Both the position numbers and the translations under genes were made by a program. From a virus, in the IMG/VR virus record IMGVR_UViG_3300005613_000297, positions 1 through 30,231 of that record: a DNA stretch of 30,231 nucleotides; one strand, written 5' to 3'. The notes below the pieces were generated by a model. It was not told the DNA's origin. It saw nothing but the letters and a program-made list of their open reading frames with translations, and did not search any database. This document shows positions 16,601 through 23,659 of this stretch, in pieces. Positions within the stretch are counted from its first letter, which is position 1. Each line of letters begins with the position of its first letter.

Positions 16601-16921
16601 GGTGTGCCGCAACGCCGTATATCTGGATCGTCTACATCCGATGATTTTTTGGAGCAGGGCGACGGGGTACCTTTCGCAGCGAAGCACGACATTCCGGAAA
16701 TGCTGCAAGGCATATTTGAGGAGCTAGACGGGTCACACACGCCCGTTGTGTACCTGCCATATATCGACGGTACATCGGAGAACACACTCACCTACCAGCG
16801 GGTTCGTGGCGCAGTATATGGCCGTATAGTATCCACGCTACAAATAGACACGGTCAACGGCGACGAAGGGATCGACGAGTTTTTGCGCGTCGGAAACATA
16901 GTGATTGAGGAAGAGCTATGA
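13688..16921 (+). CDS. Large tail protein with BNR/sialidase-like propeller and distal-tail-like C-terminus
   Basis: This 1077-aa protein follows the tape measure, the usual place of distal tail or tail-tip proteins. Residues 95-480 look like a beta-propeller with Asp-box signatures: SEDAGVTW near 198, a weaker SDNLGASF near 256 and SENGGTSW near 376. These are typical of BNR repeats in sialidases and related sugar-binding proteins. The middle (about 480-700) is jelly-roll-like. The C-terminus (about 920-1077, YTPNVEVTTLRDGSRFSRVL to IVIEEEL) resembles a beta-sandwich found in distal tail proteins. I cannot confirm a catalytic sialidase set (Arg triad, Tyr/Glu), so glycan binding is as likely as cleavage. 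It overlaps the next gene by ATGA. Confidence 0.65.
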   Translation: MGTGTEPTLFRGLLLHDQRIDIGSVWASQSTYDTAGSVAGIPEPSADTEMVLEASGTQTDSTAIEVLSISGGFAEPGGGGFAWRYEGDALYRGRDVPNVITGFEFVSWTTTSDAHITPHAVTLADDTVVAVTDDTSVSREVNAWIRATDGAWTDVGAIHTETNTDVLSPCLVLLPSGRILCFHFVHTSTRTQIAMRYSEDAGVTWQQGSAYVLPDPILRSTYTIKRFRAAYKDGQILMLLHLQSATPRDVFFQYASDNLGASFDLVTSFDGSTIGERYGYPDIAVVGGKFVAAALAFDGANAGGCNVWLLTSAYEPVLAADAITDLSPTEAFTESTSGTSIDVADLAVCADQDGTVYIFTRYSTVATSNGGGICYRSENGGTSWESMGSGNPAGTSDNLGMWWYNEDASDQIVNFSVTPQRGRIVMVHNFTGTPDLHDDSFCVTYIGGYTQITMPSLDNYVRDIGQVNFTHNYLPFDLPGDIDWTKTAVGTTSESLTGGALVIGCTSLGGTLYYDRNVPGTIAEGVIAKFAAESGTAFRFFVQLADGVSDYMVEVRVTGTDLLLRDEHAGTTINTVAYDGSAVEVIVAVANDDVVAAWRYLNTSEDRQFVELGSSGVLADAGAGPINNNISFGVDGSTGEATVYQVHDASDEYTGLQLAGGFTNPDDLYARTFGTNAVSITDGLKIRATDGPTFEGDEWTISSRSDYALTNTLPNVQPSPRKPWRSATTTADMMIAFDLNDESATPANSWLGDGWIAVYLQGINFRDFVIQTSDNTPTWGDVASVDASVAVSYQRFGNTLQPDTAATSGIYLQRNELSGGWFEFQGGQLRKITGNTEGAWVNSGVSSGVPAGKYPTIFLDGVTGAEGTGTASGRIWFPSVCAVIPVPFSEAIRQGIRLKLRPSGTSQAPADGYYEIGQCVIGTVAAFGWDYEESRGRTYTPNVEVTTLRDGSRFSRVLGPGRKRVEFSWPNGVPQRRISGSSTSDDFLEQGDGVPFAAKHDIPEMLQGIFEELDGSHTPVVYLPYIDGTSENTLTYQRVRGAVYGRIVSTLQIDTVNGDEGIDEFLRVGNIVIEEEL

Positions 16922-18498
16922 TCTCCTATGAGGCTATGCGGTCAGGCTCGATTGATTTTTTGTTGGCGGTAACATTCGGTGGTCAGGTCTTCCGATGGGC
17001 GAGTAGGCCGGCCACTTACACCGACGCGGATGGTAACCAGCTAGAGCATCAAGGGGGTGTCGATACCTCGATCGATTTTGCGTTTGAGCTGCTTTCACCA
17101 TCACCCGCCCTTATATCTGTTCCCTTCTCGCTGGTTTTTCCGGTTTCGGTTGCGAAAATGGTTGCGTCAGGCTTTGATTTTTCGGCTGCTACCGGAGAGT
17201 TTTCTATCATTGAAACCGGTGCATCGTACGAATCAAGAATCGTTTTACTACGAGGCGCGGTTGTTGCACCTTCGTATGGGGTTGATGGCTCCCCGACCTC
17301 GTTTTCTGTGAGACAAAACAATTACGAAGACATGGTTTCCATCCCGGGTGCGACTGCTAGAGTGACCGATGAGACATGGGATGATTACGACGATTCGGTC
17401 AAAGGCAGGTTTTACCCGATAGTTTTCGGCCGGCCTGGCGTTATTACCGACGGCTCAAGCGAAGAGCAGACGACCGGATCCCCGGGGTTGTTGGTTGACC
17501 TAACTAATAGGTATCTGCTCGTTTGTGATGGGCGAGTAGCCTCCGGGAATGTTCATGTCATTGATTTGAATGGCAACGCCGGGGATGGTAGCGGGGAATC
17601 GTTTTCGGTAACGACGACGAAAGACAACAACGGGCGTACAGTTTCAGTTGTTCAACTCAGATCCACGGCAACCGGATCGGCACAAGTGGCGGCGGTAGAG
17701 GGACACGAATACTGGGTCCGCTGGGATGAGGACGGCGGGATATTCGCCAGCGATTCGACTGCCGTAATGCTAGGAGCCGGCGAGCTTATAAGGTATATGT
17801 CTAACCTTTCGTCGATACAGTTCGATCGCGGAGCAATTGCATCGGTAAGACCAAAGCTCAACGAGTATAGAATATCCGGCTACATTGACGAGCCAACCAC
17901 CCCTTGGGGGTTTATTCAGGATAACCTTTTACCAATACTTCCGGTGTCGTTTATCGCGACAGGTGGGGGCCTGACACCAATCGTTTTCGATCGAAACTCG
18001 CCAGCCGTTGCACATCTGGTTGACTCGCCAGATATCTCTTTTTCGCCAGCCGTCGATTACGATAATGGCGAAATTGTTAACTCGATACGGATCGACTACG
18101 GTACCAGAGGCGATAGCCAAGAGCTTCGATCCACTTTCACGATCTCGGGAGATGACAGAGAACCTGGAGCCCATCGCAGCTTGATCGCAAACACATCCCA
18201 AAAACGATATGGAAAAAGGGAGGTCACGATCCAGACTGCGTATGTTGACGACAAGGCTACGGCGCAACTTATCGCGCTCGACCGTCTTGCTCTGTACGGG
18301 TTGCAGCGGCGGCGGATAACGGCTAACGCCTCATGGTCACATGCCTATCTGAAGCGGGGGATGTGCGTTACAGTTACCGTCGAATCCCTGTATATATCGG
18401 CTCAAAAAGCGGTTGTTGAGAGCGTAAGTTATTCCATTTCCGGCATCAGTCTAATACTACTAATAGTGGAAGACCCGGCGCGTGACACCCGCGCTTAG
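16918..18498 (+). CDS. Putative tail hub / tail-tip protein
   Basis: This 526-aa beta-rich protein is encoded after the distal-tail-like gene, where tail hub (gp27-like) proteins lie. The N-terminal part (residues 1-110) resembles an oligomerisation beta-sandwich. The middle contains WDDYDDSVKGRFYPIVFGRPG, seen in tail proteins of this layout, and GELIRYMSNLSSIQFDRG. The C-terminal part (about 370-520) has INSIRIDYGTRGD-like hub strands and ends in a small beta-domain (AYLKRGMCVTVTVE, VESVSYSISGISLILLIVED) common at hub ends. No lysozyme or peptidase domain is visible. Role at the tail tip, closing the tube, is inferred from order and pattern. The ATGA overlap couples it to the previous gene. 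Confidence 0.6.
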   Translation: MISYEAMRSGSIDFLLAVTFGGQVFRWASRPATYTDADGNQLEHQGGVDTSIDFAFELLSPSPALISVPFSLVFPVSVAKMVASGFDFSAATGEFSIIETGASYESRIVLLRGAVVAPSYGVDGSPTSFSVRQNNYEDMVSIPGATARVTDETWDDYDDSVKGRFYPIVFGRPGVITDGSSEEQTTGSPGLLVDLTNRYLLVCDGRVASGNVHVIDLNGNAGDGSGESFSVTTTKDNNGRTVSVVQLRSTATGSAQVAAVEGHEYWVRWDEDGGIFASDSTAVMLGAGELIRYMSNLSSIQFDRGAIASVRPKLNEYRISGYIDEPTTPWGFIQDNLLPILPVSFIATGGGLTPIVFDRNSPAVAHLVDSPDISFSPAVDYDNGEIVNSIRIDYGTRGDSQELRSTFTISGDDREPGAHRSLIANTSQKRYGKREVTIQTAYVDDKATAQLIALDRLALYGLQRRRITANASWSHAYLKRGMCVTVTVESLYISAQKAVVESVSYSISGISLILLIVEDPARDTRA

Positions 18499-18528
18499 GC
18501 CGGCTACCATATCGCCAGAGGTGCGACC

Positions 18529-18840
18529 ATGGCCACGACTGTAGACAAGAAATTCGGCGTTGACCGAGGCACATTATCCGCGACACCAGACGAGTCTACC
18601 GAATTCGTTTTGCCCGCATGGGCGACCGAGGTTTCGGTGAGAGCCGGAGCCGCTGCACTAAAGTTTGCATTTGAAGGCACGGATGGCGGAGCACTCGGCG
18701 CGCACTATATCGACATCGACGCAAACCAGACGATTGAAATCGATATTCGGATGTCGGCAAATCGCCAGGATGGCCGGCTAGTCTACGTCGCATCGACAAC
18801 GGCGGCGGCGGCCTATACCCTCGTATGCGAGCCTGAATAA
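18529..18840 (+). CDS. Small beta-rich virion protein
   Basis: This 103-aa protein consists of short strands (ESTEFVLPAWATEVSVRAG, LKFAFEGTDGG, IDANQTIEIDIRMS, AAYTLVCEPE) and looks like a single beta-sandwich. It resembles the small accessory beta-domains found with phage fibres and decoration proteins, but I cannot name a family. AGAGGTG precedes the ATG at good spacing. The stop overlaps the start of the fibre-like gene (TAATG at 18838-18842), so it may be a fibre partner, adaptor or tip accessory protein. Confidence 0.6.
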   Translation: MATTVDKKFGVDRGTLSATPDESTEFVLPAWATEVSVRAGAAALKFAFEGTDGGALGAHYIDIDANQTIEIDIRMSANRQDGRLVYVASTTAAAAYTLVCEPE

Positions 18841-20189
18841 TGCGCGTGTCAGGCGGTGGCGGTGGTGGTGGTGGTGGCTTGTCTACCGCATACCCGATTG
18901 AAATGACATGGCAGCCGGGAGGCACGTTAGACGCCGACAATCTGGTAGCCACCACGTGGGCTGAAGTCGAAACGCTGGCGGCTGGCCTAGACGGCCACCG
19001 TATCAAATTGCTGCTTGATGCTACATATTCATCAACGCTTACGCTGACGACGCCAACTGTTCCGCTGTCGCGGTTCATGCCGCACGGCATGGTGTCTACT
19101 AGTGGAACTTTTTCCATTGACCTCGCGATAGGCGACGGGGTGACGGCTAGTGACTGGTTCTCAGATATGTCCGGTTCAATCCGAGTTGTCCGGTCCGGCA
19201 CTAGCGCAACGGACTTCATTGATGTGACCGGAAGCGGAGCGCCAATTGTTGTGTATGGAACAGGAGAAATTCAGTTCGACAACCAGAACGCAAACAGCTC
19301 GCTCTTTAAAATCGGCGGCAACCGGATGTTCATCGGCCGGCTGCTTGGGGCTGAAAGCAAGTTCGGTGAAAGCGGCTCACGTCCGGTGGTTGAAGTCGCG
19401 TCAAACTCCGCGAGTGTACAGCTACAGGTGCTAGGCGTTGGCGGATACATCACATCAAACGCCATAAATCGTGCAGGGTTTTCCGGTGCAAGCATTTCGG
19501 TAAAAATCGGAATGGATGCGGCCAGAATGAATCCGCCAGCATACTCCCCTGATGAGTTTTTGATTACGGGAAAGACCCGACCTAGTCATCAGGCGGAGCT
19601 ACTCACAGGCAGCGGACCACTCAACCTAACGGCATCGGTTGTCGAGCTTGGAGCTACTGTAAAGCAAACGCTTACGCTTCTGGACCTTGGTTTTTGTGAG
19701 GAACGCGAGTTTCTCATCTCATGCATCGAGCAATCTGGGGCCTCATGGTCGGTCACCTGCACAGGCGTTGATACATTCTCCGGCGGAGCGACAAATATAA
19801 AGCTAAATCCTGGCGATTCCATGAGGCTCATAGCAACACCGTCGTATTGGTACCCGGTAATCACGCGAAAGCCTATGGTTCTCAGTACTGGAGCAGCAAA
19901 GACGGCCAACTATCAGCTTAAAATCAACGAGATCGCGTGCTATGACGCCAGCGGTGGTACACTACAGCTTACGCTACCAAGCTCTGCAAGATTTCGGGAC
20001 GGGTCGCGAACCGGAATTAAAAACGTTTCTTCCTCCGCTACGGGGATCACTGTTTCGGCCGGTGCGGATACTGTGGAGCAGATCGGAGCACGAGGCACGA
20101 CCGGGGGCACGGACACCATCGGGATCGCCGGAGAGTGTATCGTATACGAATTAAAAGGTTCAACCTGGTATATCGTCGGAGGTGAATAA
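18840..20189 (+). CDS. Putative tail fibre / receptor-binding protein
   Basis: This 449-aa protein begins with a short polar leader and nine consecutive Gly residues (5-13), a flexible hinge that would let the body pivot on the tail tip. The body has repeated hydrophobic strands with Gly/Asn turns (about 60-230), compatible with a beta-helix shaft as in many receptor-binding proteins. It ends in a fibre-tip-like beta-domain (about 345-449: ANYQLKINEIACYDASGG, TGIKNVSSSATGITVSAG, GECIVYELKGSTWYIVGG). Host range determination is the likely role, inferred from position and architecture. Its stop overlaps the ATG of a small protein with a similar tip domain. Confidence 0.62.
   Translation: MRVSGGGGGGGGGLSTAYPIEMTWQPGGTLDADNLVATTWAEVETLAAGLDGHRIKLLLDATYSSTLTLTTPTVPLSRFMPHGMVSTSGTFSIDLAIGDGVTASDWFSDMSGSIRVVRSGTSATDFIDVTGSGAPIVVYGTGEIQFDNQNANSSLFKIGGNRMFIGRLLGAESKFGESGSRPVVEVASNSASVQLQVLGVGGYITSNAINRAGFSGASISVKIGMDAARMNPPAYSPDEFLITGKTRPSHQAELLTGSGPLNLTASVVELGATVKQTLTLLDLGFCEEREFLISCIEQSGASWSVTCTGVDTFSGGATNIKLNPGDSMRLIATPSYWYPVITRKPMVLSTGAAKTANYQLKINEIACYDASGGTLQLTLPSSARFRDGSRTGIKNVSSSATGITVSAGADTVEQIGARGTTGGTDTIGIAGECIVYELKGSTWYIVGGE
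18852..18878 (+). repeat. Poly-glycine triplet tract at the fibre N-terminus
   Basis: Nine Gly codons, of which five consecutive ones are GGT (18861-18875). The tract encodes a flexible linker. Slippage would change linker length in whole codons and so would not switch the gene off. Confidence 0.9.
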
Positions 20190-20542
20190 TGCCTGCTAGG
20201 TCATTTGTATCAAACACTTGGATGGGCGGCGGAGGGTCAATGTGGTCTGGAGCTCACGTTCCCAGCGGATCGCACTATGCCGTGATTGGCGAGTTTGTTT
20301 TTGCGGACACATCAGCGGCAACTGTCGATATCTACCTGCCGGAGGATCCTTCTGATTGCGACATTTTGCCGGTGCGGAGGGTGGCCGGTGGCCTGAACCT
20401 GACAATCCACGGTAACGGGCGACTCGTAGAGCAATTTCTATCAGCTACAAATTATTCTGACTCGACGATAATAAACACAAACGGTGCAACCGTGCATTTC
20501 GTTTACAACGGATTCCTGAAAAAGTGGCACCTGTATAAGTGA
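20189..20542 (+). CDS. Small fibre-tip-like protein
   Basis: This 117-aa protein is almost entirely one beta-domain: AVIGEFVFADTSAATVDIYL, LPVRRVAGGLNLTIHGNG, ATVHFVYNGFLKKWHLYK. The final W-x-LY strand and the order of strands match the C-terminal domain of the preceding fibre and of the 6403 gene. A Gly/Met/Trp-rich start (NTWMGGGGSMWSGAHV) could be a flexible arm. It starts within the stop of the fibre gene (TAATG), so the two are probably made in linked amounts and may form one tip complex. A detached fibre-tip domain, a fibre chaperone or a second small spike are all possible. Confidence 0.58.
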   Translation: MPARSFVSNTWMGGGGSMWSGAHVPSGSHYAVIGEFVFADTSAATVDIYLPEDPSDCDILPVRRVAGGLNLTIHGNGRLVEQFLSATNYSDSTIINTNGATVHFVYNGFLKKWHLYK

Positions 20543-20551
20543 GGAAACAAC

Positions 20552-20758
20552 ATGGCAAACAAAGTAAAAATTCCATTCTTTAAAATTCTCCCCTTGGTAC
20601 TTGATCTAATCGGCTTTGTCGTGGAGGCTGTAAAAAAGCACAGCGATCCCGAATCTCCCGACGGGATCAAGATAAACAAGAGCGAAGCCGAAGAATTGGG
20701 CAAATCAGTGGGGGCGGAGGCGACCAGGCTGATCCTCCACCTCATCGCGGACATGTAG
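20552..20758 (+). CDS. Small protein with N-terminal hydrophobic segment (possible lysis protein)
   Basis: This 68-aa protein has a hydrophobic stretch FFKILPLVLDLIGFVVEAV (residues 9-27) followed by a charged linker and an amphipathic C-terminal helix. The single membrane-like segment and the location just before the endolysin suggest a lysis-related role such as a holin or antiholin. The hydrophobic stretch carries one Asp, and no family match is evident. AGGAAA precedes the ATG. A minor structural or regulatory protein is also possible. Confidence 0.5.
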   Translation: MANKVKIPFFKILPLVLDLIGFVVEAVKKHSDPESPDGIKINKSEAEELGKSVGAEATRLILHLIADM

Positions 20759-20787
20759 CCGATCCGCGCCAAAAAAATGGGAAAGTC

Positions 20788-21387
20788 ATGCCGCTAAAAG
20801 TTGCTGTCGTTGTCGGTCATTCGTCCGCTGGAAAAGGCGCGGTGTCCGTCAGTGGCGTCCAAGAATACGATTGGAACACCGTTTTTTCTGTGTCGTTGTG
20901 CGACGAGCTGCGTGCGCTCGGCGTAGAGGTCGTCACGTACGACCGGCCGACCACCGGCTACACGTCGGCAATGATGAGCCTGGCGCGAAAAATTAACGCA
21001 GGCAACCCAAGCTGCGCAATCGAACTACACTTTGACGGAGGATTGCCAGAGTGGCACGGGGCAAGCGCGCTCCATTGGCCGGGCTCAACAGCGTCTGAGG
21101 CGCTGGCGGATCGAGTCGCGGCAGCGGCGGCGAAAGCTTCCGGCGTCCGGAATCGTGGCGCGATCGCGCAATCGAAATCTAATTCTGAGCTACCCCTGTT
21201 CTTTCTAAAATCGACGAAATGCCCAGCCGTAATACTGGAATCACACTTCGGGTCAAATGCTGAGGACCATTTCCTCGCCACCATTGCTCGTGATGACGGG
21301 TCACTTGCGCGCGAAATAGCGCGCGCCGTGGTAGAATGGTCACACGACTGGAGGCGCGCGGATGGACGAGTTGAAACACCTGCTTGA
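20788..21387 (+). CDS. Endolysin: N-acetylmuramoyl-L-alanine amidase (Amidase_3 type)
   Basis: This 199-aa enzyme should cut the bond between N-acetylmuramic acid and L-alanine in peptidoglycan to release progeny. It has the Amidase_3 pattern of zinc ligands and catalytic residues: H11 in VVGHSS, E26 in GVQEYDWN, H81 in IELHFDG, and E151 in VILESHFGSN. RNRGAIA (about 121-127) matches the conserved RG turn. No signal peptide or cell-wall-binding domain is present, so export would need a holin. A one-domain globular endolysin is common in phages of Gram-negative hosts. The 3' end overlaps the next gene by 26 bases. Confidence 0.9.
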   Translation: MPLKVAVVVGHSSAGKGAVSVSGVQEYDWNTVFSVSLCDELRALGVEVVTYDRPTTGYTSAMMSLARKINAGNPSCAIELHFDGGLPEWHGASALHWPGSTASEALADRVAAAAAKASGVRNRGAIAQSKSNSELPLFFLKSTKCPAVILESHFGSNAEDHFLATIARDDGSLAREIARAVVEWSHDWRRADGRVETPA

Positions 21388-21658
21388 AGCCCACCCATTC
21401 GCAAAAGATGTAGCTCTTGACACAGGCGCCATAGGCACGGCAGTTGCAGCCTCATCCGCCGCCGTTTCGCAGCTTGATGCGGAATGGATGTCTTACATTA
21501 TAGTGCCTATTATTTCTATAGCCGTGGCATTCATTCGCGAAATTATAGCGGACAGAAGCGCAAAACGGAGGCGCGAAGCAGCCACGAAAGAGCTAGAGCA
21601 GAGGCTAGAGCAGGAGCGGATCCGGCGAGAGATAGAGAGACTTAGCAAAGAGGGATGA
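21362..21658 (+). CDS. Putative holin-like membrane protein
   Basis: This 98-aa protein has a weak hydrophobic segment (about 20-37, DTGAIGTAVAASSAAVSQL) and a strong membrane helix (about 43-60, WMSYIIVPIISIAVAFI). A highly charged coiled-coil tail (64-98, KRRREAATKELEQRLEQERI) follows. Size, one or two membrane segments and a charged C-terminus fit holins. It overlaps the endolysin gene by 26 bases and has GGAGG seven bases before its ATG, so the pair should be co-expressed. An inner-membrane spanin-like role is less likely because no outer-membrane partner was found. Confidence 0.6.
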   Translation: MDELKHLLEAHPFAKDVALDTGAIGTAVAASSAAVSQLDAEWMSYIIVPIISIAVAFIREIIADRSAKRRREAATKELEQRLEQERIRREIERLSKEG

Positions 21659-21660
21659 GA

Positions 21661-22455
21661 ATGTCTAAAATGGGCCGGTGGTTTGAGAAGTTTAGGTCAG
21701 TCCCGCACCGCCAGCCAGGACGCACTCACCTGATCATCGGCGACGCGCACGCGCACCCTGACCACGACCTCGATCGTTTCGTTTGGCTCGGGCGGATGGT
21801 CGCAGACATTCAGCCAGATATTGTTGTTTCAATCGGTGATTGGGCAGACATGCCGTCGCTGTGTACCTACGACAGGGGGCGCAAAGGGTTCGAGGGTCGA
21901 CGGTATATCAAAGATATAGAAGCCGCAAATGAGGCATTAAACCTATACCATCGCGAGCTTGGACCTTATAAATGCGATCACGTGTGGACGGTCGGAAATC
22001 ACGAGAACCGCATCGACCGGGCCACCGAATACGATGCGGTTTTGGATGGGCTCATCACCCTCGAAGACCTTGACTTTCGACGACGAGGTTGGGAAGTTGT
22101 GCCGTTCGGAATACCCATATCAATCGACGGGGTGGCCTATGGGCATTACCACACAAAAGGCCCGATGGCTCGTCCAATTAGCGGCCAGAATCACGCTCGA
22201 AACATGCTTAATAAGCTGCATCATTCTACTGTTGCCGGCCACTCTCATTTTTTCGATGTGGCTTTTGATACGAATGTCATGGGCGAACGCTTGCAATCGC
22301 TGGTTGTTGGCTCGTACTTTGGGCACCGCGAATCATACGCGGGCCGAAATAACTGGGAATGGTGGCGGGGAATCGTCGTTTTACGAGACGTCATTGACGG
22401 ACGATTCGATATCGAAACCCATGAATACGACCGCATTCGCCGGACGTGGGGATAG
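21661..22455 (+). CDS. Calcineurin-like metallophosphoesterase
   Basis: This protein (264 aa from this start) has the full metal-binding signature of calcineurin-like phosphoesterases: GDAHAH (27-32), GDWAD (59-63), GNHENR (112-117), then GHYH and a final GHSH. These bind two metal ions and hydrolyse phosphomono- or diesters. Substrate cannot be told from sequence; RNA, cyclic nucleotides or nucleotide signals are options. The ATG at 21661 is preferred over 21655 because AGAGGG lies at proper spacing only for the former; the latter would add two residues. It sits after the lysis genes at the end of the late operon, an odd place for an enzyme of nucleic-acid metabolism. Confidence 0.88.
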   Translation: MSKMGRWFEKFRSVPHRQPGRTHLIIGDAHAHPDHDLDRFVWLGRMVADIQPDIVVSIGDWADMPSLCTYDRGRKGFEGRRYIKDIEAANEALNLYHRELGPYKCDHVWTVGNHENRIDRATEYDAVLDGLITLEDLDFRRRGWEVVPFGIPISIDGVAYGHYHTKGPMARPISGQNHARNMLNKLHHSTVAGHSHFFDVAFDTNVMGERLQSLVVGSYFGHRESYAGRNNWEWWRGIVVLRDVIDGRFDIETHEYDRIRRTWG

Positions 22456-22456
22456 C

Positions 22457-22726
22457 GTGGCGTCACCACGCGCCCAGAAACTGGCAAACGTCCTCGAAAA
22501 TCACCCGATGGTCATGGCCTATTCGCACTGGTCCTATCACGTCGAGCTAGACGGGGACATCGCTTACATGGTCATACAGGCACCTGACGCACCAGCGTGT
22601 GAAGGGCACTTTGATGCTACGCTTTCGGTGGCGCGCTTAACAAAAGGCATAACGGACGCCATCACGGAATACCTCGACATACTCCGGGCGGATGGGTATT
22701 ACATCCAGCCTATAGCGGATTGTTAG
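22457..22726 (+). CDS. Small unknown protein, last gene of the rightward late operon
   Basis: An 89-aa protein that starts at GTG 22457, one base after the phosphoesterase stop. The frame is open much further upstream, but only as an overlap with the phosphoesterase. The sequence (HPMVMAYSHWSYHVELDGDI, LTKGITDAITEYLDILRADG) looks like a compact alpha/beta domain with no known motif. It could also start at ATG 22509. It converges with the leftward operon, and the two coding regions overlap by four bases (22723-22726). I see no clear terminator between them. Confidence 0.6.
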   Translation: MASPRAQKLANVLENHPMVMAYSHWSYHVELDGDIAYMVIQAPDAPACEGHFDATLSVARLTKGITDAITEYLDILRADGYYIQPIADC

Positions 22727-23016
22727 GCTATATACCAGCATTCGGCCAGCGCCCTCACCTCTTCCACATGAGCCGACGGCCAGTCAAGCGATTGGTCACC
22801 GTTCGAATTCCATTTTTCGCCTGTCCATTTTTCGCCGTAAACCTCGGCAGCCTGTCGGCATAGCTCACGGCCGAGTTCCCACGCCGCATCAAAAGATTGA
22901 GGTTCTTTGGCGACAATACCGAAACGGTAGGCCTCATGGCCTACTGTTGCCCACGATACCCCAATCTCGCACCGGAGCCAGCGTACGAAAATCGCATGAT
23001 GAACATCCACGGTCAC
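22723..23016 (-). CDS. Unknown protein, last gene of the leftward operon
   Basis: A 97-aa protein with no recognised domain. It is rich in Trp, Glu and Ala; the helix EPQSFDAAWELGRELCRQAA is the clearest feature. A short duplicated motif GEKWTGEKW is encoded by a 12-bp direct repeat (22810-22821 and 22825-22836). The ATG overlaps the stop of the preceding winged-helix gene (ATGA at 23016-23013), which supports coding. It may be a small early protein acting on the host or on replication, but nothing shows which. Confidence 0.6.
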   Translation of the reverse strand: MTVDVHHAIFVRWLRCEIGVSWATVGHEAYRFGIVAKEPQSFDAAWELGRELCRQAAEVYGEKWTGEKWNSNGDQSLDWPSAHVEEVRALAECWYIA

Positions 23017-23414
23017 CTCACACGGATGATACCACGCAGATTTAGGTCGCGTATTATTGCGGCCACATCTGAGGGGTCCATCCGCAAACGTTCGGCGATC
23101 TCCCTGGCTTTACTCCCGCCTTGACGGTGAGGAAGGTTGACATATGCCATATGTACCCGGTGCTCTCTAGTCACCGTCGGGTCAGGCTTCTGCTCTACTA
23201 TTCCTATTTCGTCGGCGTACATCTTACCCTTTTGGGTCGGTACAAGCTTGCGCCGGCGAGCGATGACGCCGGACGCGTACAGGTAGGACAGAACGCGGGC
23301 GATCCGCTGCGCGTCGAGCCCTAGATCCTCCGCCAGCGTTTCGGAAGTCCAATCTCCTGGCTCTGTTATAATGGCGCAGAAAACAGACCATTCGACAGGT
23401 GTCAGTTTCCGCAC
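23013..23414 (-). CDS. Tandem winged-helix DNA-binding protein
   Basis: This 133-aa protein appears to contain two winged-helix domains. The first covers about residues 5-60 (LTPVEWSVFCAIITEP, SETLAEDLGLDAQRIARVLSYL, SGVIARRRKLV). The second covers about 95-133 (KAREIAERLRMDPSDVAAII, RGIIRVR). The GTG at 23414 is chosen because GGAGG lies six bases upstream and it directly follows the previous stop; an ATG at 23492 would add 26 Arg-rich residues over the upstream gene. Such proteins usually act as transcription or replication regulators. Located late in the recombination operon, it may control the switch to late genes; that is inference. Confidence 0.7.
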   Translation of the reverse strand: MRKLTPVEWSVFCAIITEPGDWTSETLAEDLGLDAQRIARVLSYLYASGVIARRRKLVPTQKGKMYADEIGIVEQKPDPTVTREHRVHMAYVNLPHRQGGSKAREIAERLRMDPSDVAAIIRDLNLRGIIRVR

Positions 23415-23415
23415 C

Positions 23416-23658
23416 TCACGCCTCCGGATACGGTGCGCACGCCGCACACACCTGCGAGGCCCACGCCGCACACGCATAGTGGATCGCCGCAATCATATCG
23501 TCGCCGATTGGCGCCGTTTGGACCACCTGGCCATACACTCGCAGCTTGACCTGGTTCGTCATGAAGTCAGTTTCTACCGTTGCTTCCAGGTCTTTCCATG
23601 CCGCATGGTACAGTGCGACCAGCTTGACCGCGTCGTCGTCATCATTTTCCCACAGCAT
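23416..23658 (-). CDS. Small unknown early protein
   Basis: This 80-aa protein (MLWENDDDDAVKLVALYHAA...) has an acidic N-terminus, a helix, a central beta-region (VKLRVYGQVVQTAPI) and a Cys-rich C-terminal helix (IAAIHYACAAWASQVCAAC). The ATG at 23658 follows the exonuclease stop (TGATATG) and is preceded by a run of seven G on the coding strand, which can act as a Shine-Dalgarno sequence. An upstream ATG at 23703 would overlap the exonuclease. No function is recognised. The three spaced C-terminal Cys could bind metal, but there is no standard zinc-finger spacing. Confidence 0.6.
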   Translation of the reverse strand: MLWENDDDDAVKLVALYHAAWKDLEATVETDFMTNQVKLRVYGQVVQTAPIGDDMIAAIHYACAAWASQVCAACAPYPEA

Positions 23659-23659
23659 A

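Noticed and set aside
21307-21324. GCGCGC inverted repeat with a 6-base loop in the amidase gene
   Set aside because: Lies inside coding sequence in a GC-rich stretch and has no T-run or adjacent signal; likely a by-product of codon choice.
22700-22740. Possible bidirectional terminator at the convergent junction (TATAGC and GCTATA)
   Set aside because: Only a six-base A+T-rich stem, within coding sequence, with no T-run on either strand.
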